A stretch of DNA of 36,789 nucleotides, taken from NCBI GenBank assembly GCA_030148915.1, contig JASBSN010000056.1, forward strand, positions 1 to 36,789, in the 5' to 3' direction. This DNA is from Thiogranum sp. (GTDB lineage: Bacteria > Pseudomonadota > Gammaproteobacteria > DSM-19610). A model generated the notes under the pieces. That model was given only the letters and a program-made list of their open reading frames with translations, searched no databases and had not been told where the DNA came from. Every line of letters begins with the position of its first letter. Position 1 is the first letter of the stretch. The position numbers and the translations under genes were made by a program. Positions 36,010 to 36,789 of the stretch are shown one piece after another.

Positions 36010-36789
36010 ATGAAATTTTCCTCACTGTTCACCACCGCGACCCTGAGTCTAACCCTGCTGTGCGGCACCGGGCATGCGTCTGAAGACGACATCTATACGG
36101 TACATTTCTCCGCCGATGGCAAACACATCATCACCGGCGGCGCCGGCGGCTTCACGCTGGCGGAGAACGACAAGTACACCGGCGGCATCAAAATCTGGAA
36201 CAGTGAAACCGGCGACATGGTCGAAGCCATGGGCCAGCGGGCGGATCTGGACAGCATTTTCGGCACCCAGTACGGCCGCGTCGGCGACAGCCGCTGGGGT
36301 ATCAGCAACTTTAAGGATGTGGTGCTGACGGGCTCGTACCCACAGGGGAAAGTGCTGTTGCTGCCGAGCTCTCTGGGGCGCATGGTGAACGACAGCGCGC
36401 AGCAGATGCCCGATTTCATCGGTGGCTATATCGATCTTGACAGCCACATGATCAAACGTATCAAGCTGTCGCGGCTCGGCTCCGGCAAGGGCGACTGCGA
36501 TCCGAAAACCGGTTTTCACGACTACGTCGGCCCGATCGTGCCGTCCAGCAACGGCCAGTACGCCGCCATCGTCGTCAACACCTGCAAAGCCGTGCTCGAT
36601 GGCAAGGACCGCCAGGTCGGTTTTGAATACCGCTCCGATCTGCACGTAATGGATCTGGCGAAATTCGCCATCACCAAAACGGTGAACAAACTCGACGCCG
36701 GGGTCTATGCCCTGGGTATCACCGATGACGGCGAACGCATCGCCTATGTCGGCCGTGACCGGTTCGCGGTGCTGGATATCGACAGCGGC
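36010..36789 (+). CDS. Secreted beta-propeller-like protein, 3' truncated
   Basis: Reading frame open from ATG 36010 to the window end (260 codons). A Sec signal is seen: MKFSSLFTTATLSLTLLCGTGHA, with a likely cut after GHA. The cysteine at residue 18 is not in a proper lipobox, because leucine precedes it. The mature part carries WD40/YVTN-like strands such as YTVHFSADGKHIITGG, GGIKIWNSETG and ALGITDDGERIAYVG, each with the Asp-Gly turn before a hydrophobic strand. This suggests a periplasmic propeller for protein contacts. I do not recognise a specific family. The ribosome binding site is weak. Confidence 0.72.
   Translation, partial: MKFSSLFTTATLSLTLLCGTGHASEDDIYTVHFSADGKHIITGGAGGFTLAENDKYTGGIKIWNSETGDMVEAMGQRADLDSIFGTQYGRVGDSRWGISNFKDVVLTGSYPQGKVLLLPSSLGRMVNDSAQQMPDFIGGYIDLDSHMIKRIKLSRLGSGKGDCDPKTGFHDYVGPIVPSSNGQYAAIVVNTCKAVLDGKDRQVGFEYRSDLHVMDLAKFAITKTVNKLDAGVYALGITDDGERIAYVGRDRFAVLDIDSG

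Noticed and set aside
36049-36645. Open frame of 198 codons on the minus strand
   Set aside because: It is antisense to the secreted propeller-like gene, which has a signal peptide and repeat-like strands.

Overview
The window looks like chromosomal DNA of a sulfur-oxidising gammaproteobacterium. Three things point there: an oxidative-type dsr operon in the Allochromatium vinosum order, the gammaproteobacterial block smc-zipA-ligA, and the dksA-gluQ pair. A CbbY-type phosphatase hints at Calvin-cycle autotrophy. No photosynthesis gene is visible. I cannot name a genus from the sequence alone.

Region 1 (1-11328, all +) is the dsr operon from a 5'-truncated dsrB through dsrE, F, H, C, M, K, L, J, O, P, N and R. 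DsrEFH passes sulfur to DsrC, DsrAB oxidises the sulfur to sulfite, DsrL takes electrons to NAD(P), and DsrMKJOP links DsrC thiols to the membrane. DsrN and DsrR support siroheme amidation and correct operation of the system. dsrS does not follow dsrR. A terminator-like hairpin behind dsrC probably sets the high dsrC dose.

Region 2 (11341-16627) starts with a NarX/NarL-like two-component system and a rhodanese, reading on from dsrR. It continues with an S24/LexA-like protein lacking both catalytic residues, an HDOD protein, and alkA. Region 3 (16671-22886, -) is smc, zipA and ligA. Region 4 (23077-25520) has queF and a MotA/MotB-like pair.

Region 5 (26094-30016) holds an FGGY pentulose kinase converging on a cbbY, aminotransferase, cysZ operon. 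Region 6 (30241-35611, +) has dksA with a histone-H1-like tail, gluQ with no canonical start codon, acsA, a tandem-receiver protein whose first receiver is dead, and a YheT-type hydrolase. The window ends inside a secreted beta-propeller-like protein.

The most unusual structure is a family of four 83-85 nt nested palindromes, two at 15772-15988 and two at 25748-26010. Each has an exactly 27-nt centre with the same internal loop (CKTAGGG facing CATGCA) and an inner hairpin. The 28-29 nt outer arms differ in sequence between copies yet stay complementary, with twelve compensatory base-pair changes among the four copies. They look like a BIME/REP-like or MITE-like family that I cannot assign to a described group.
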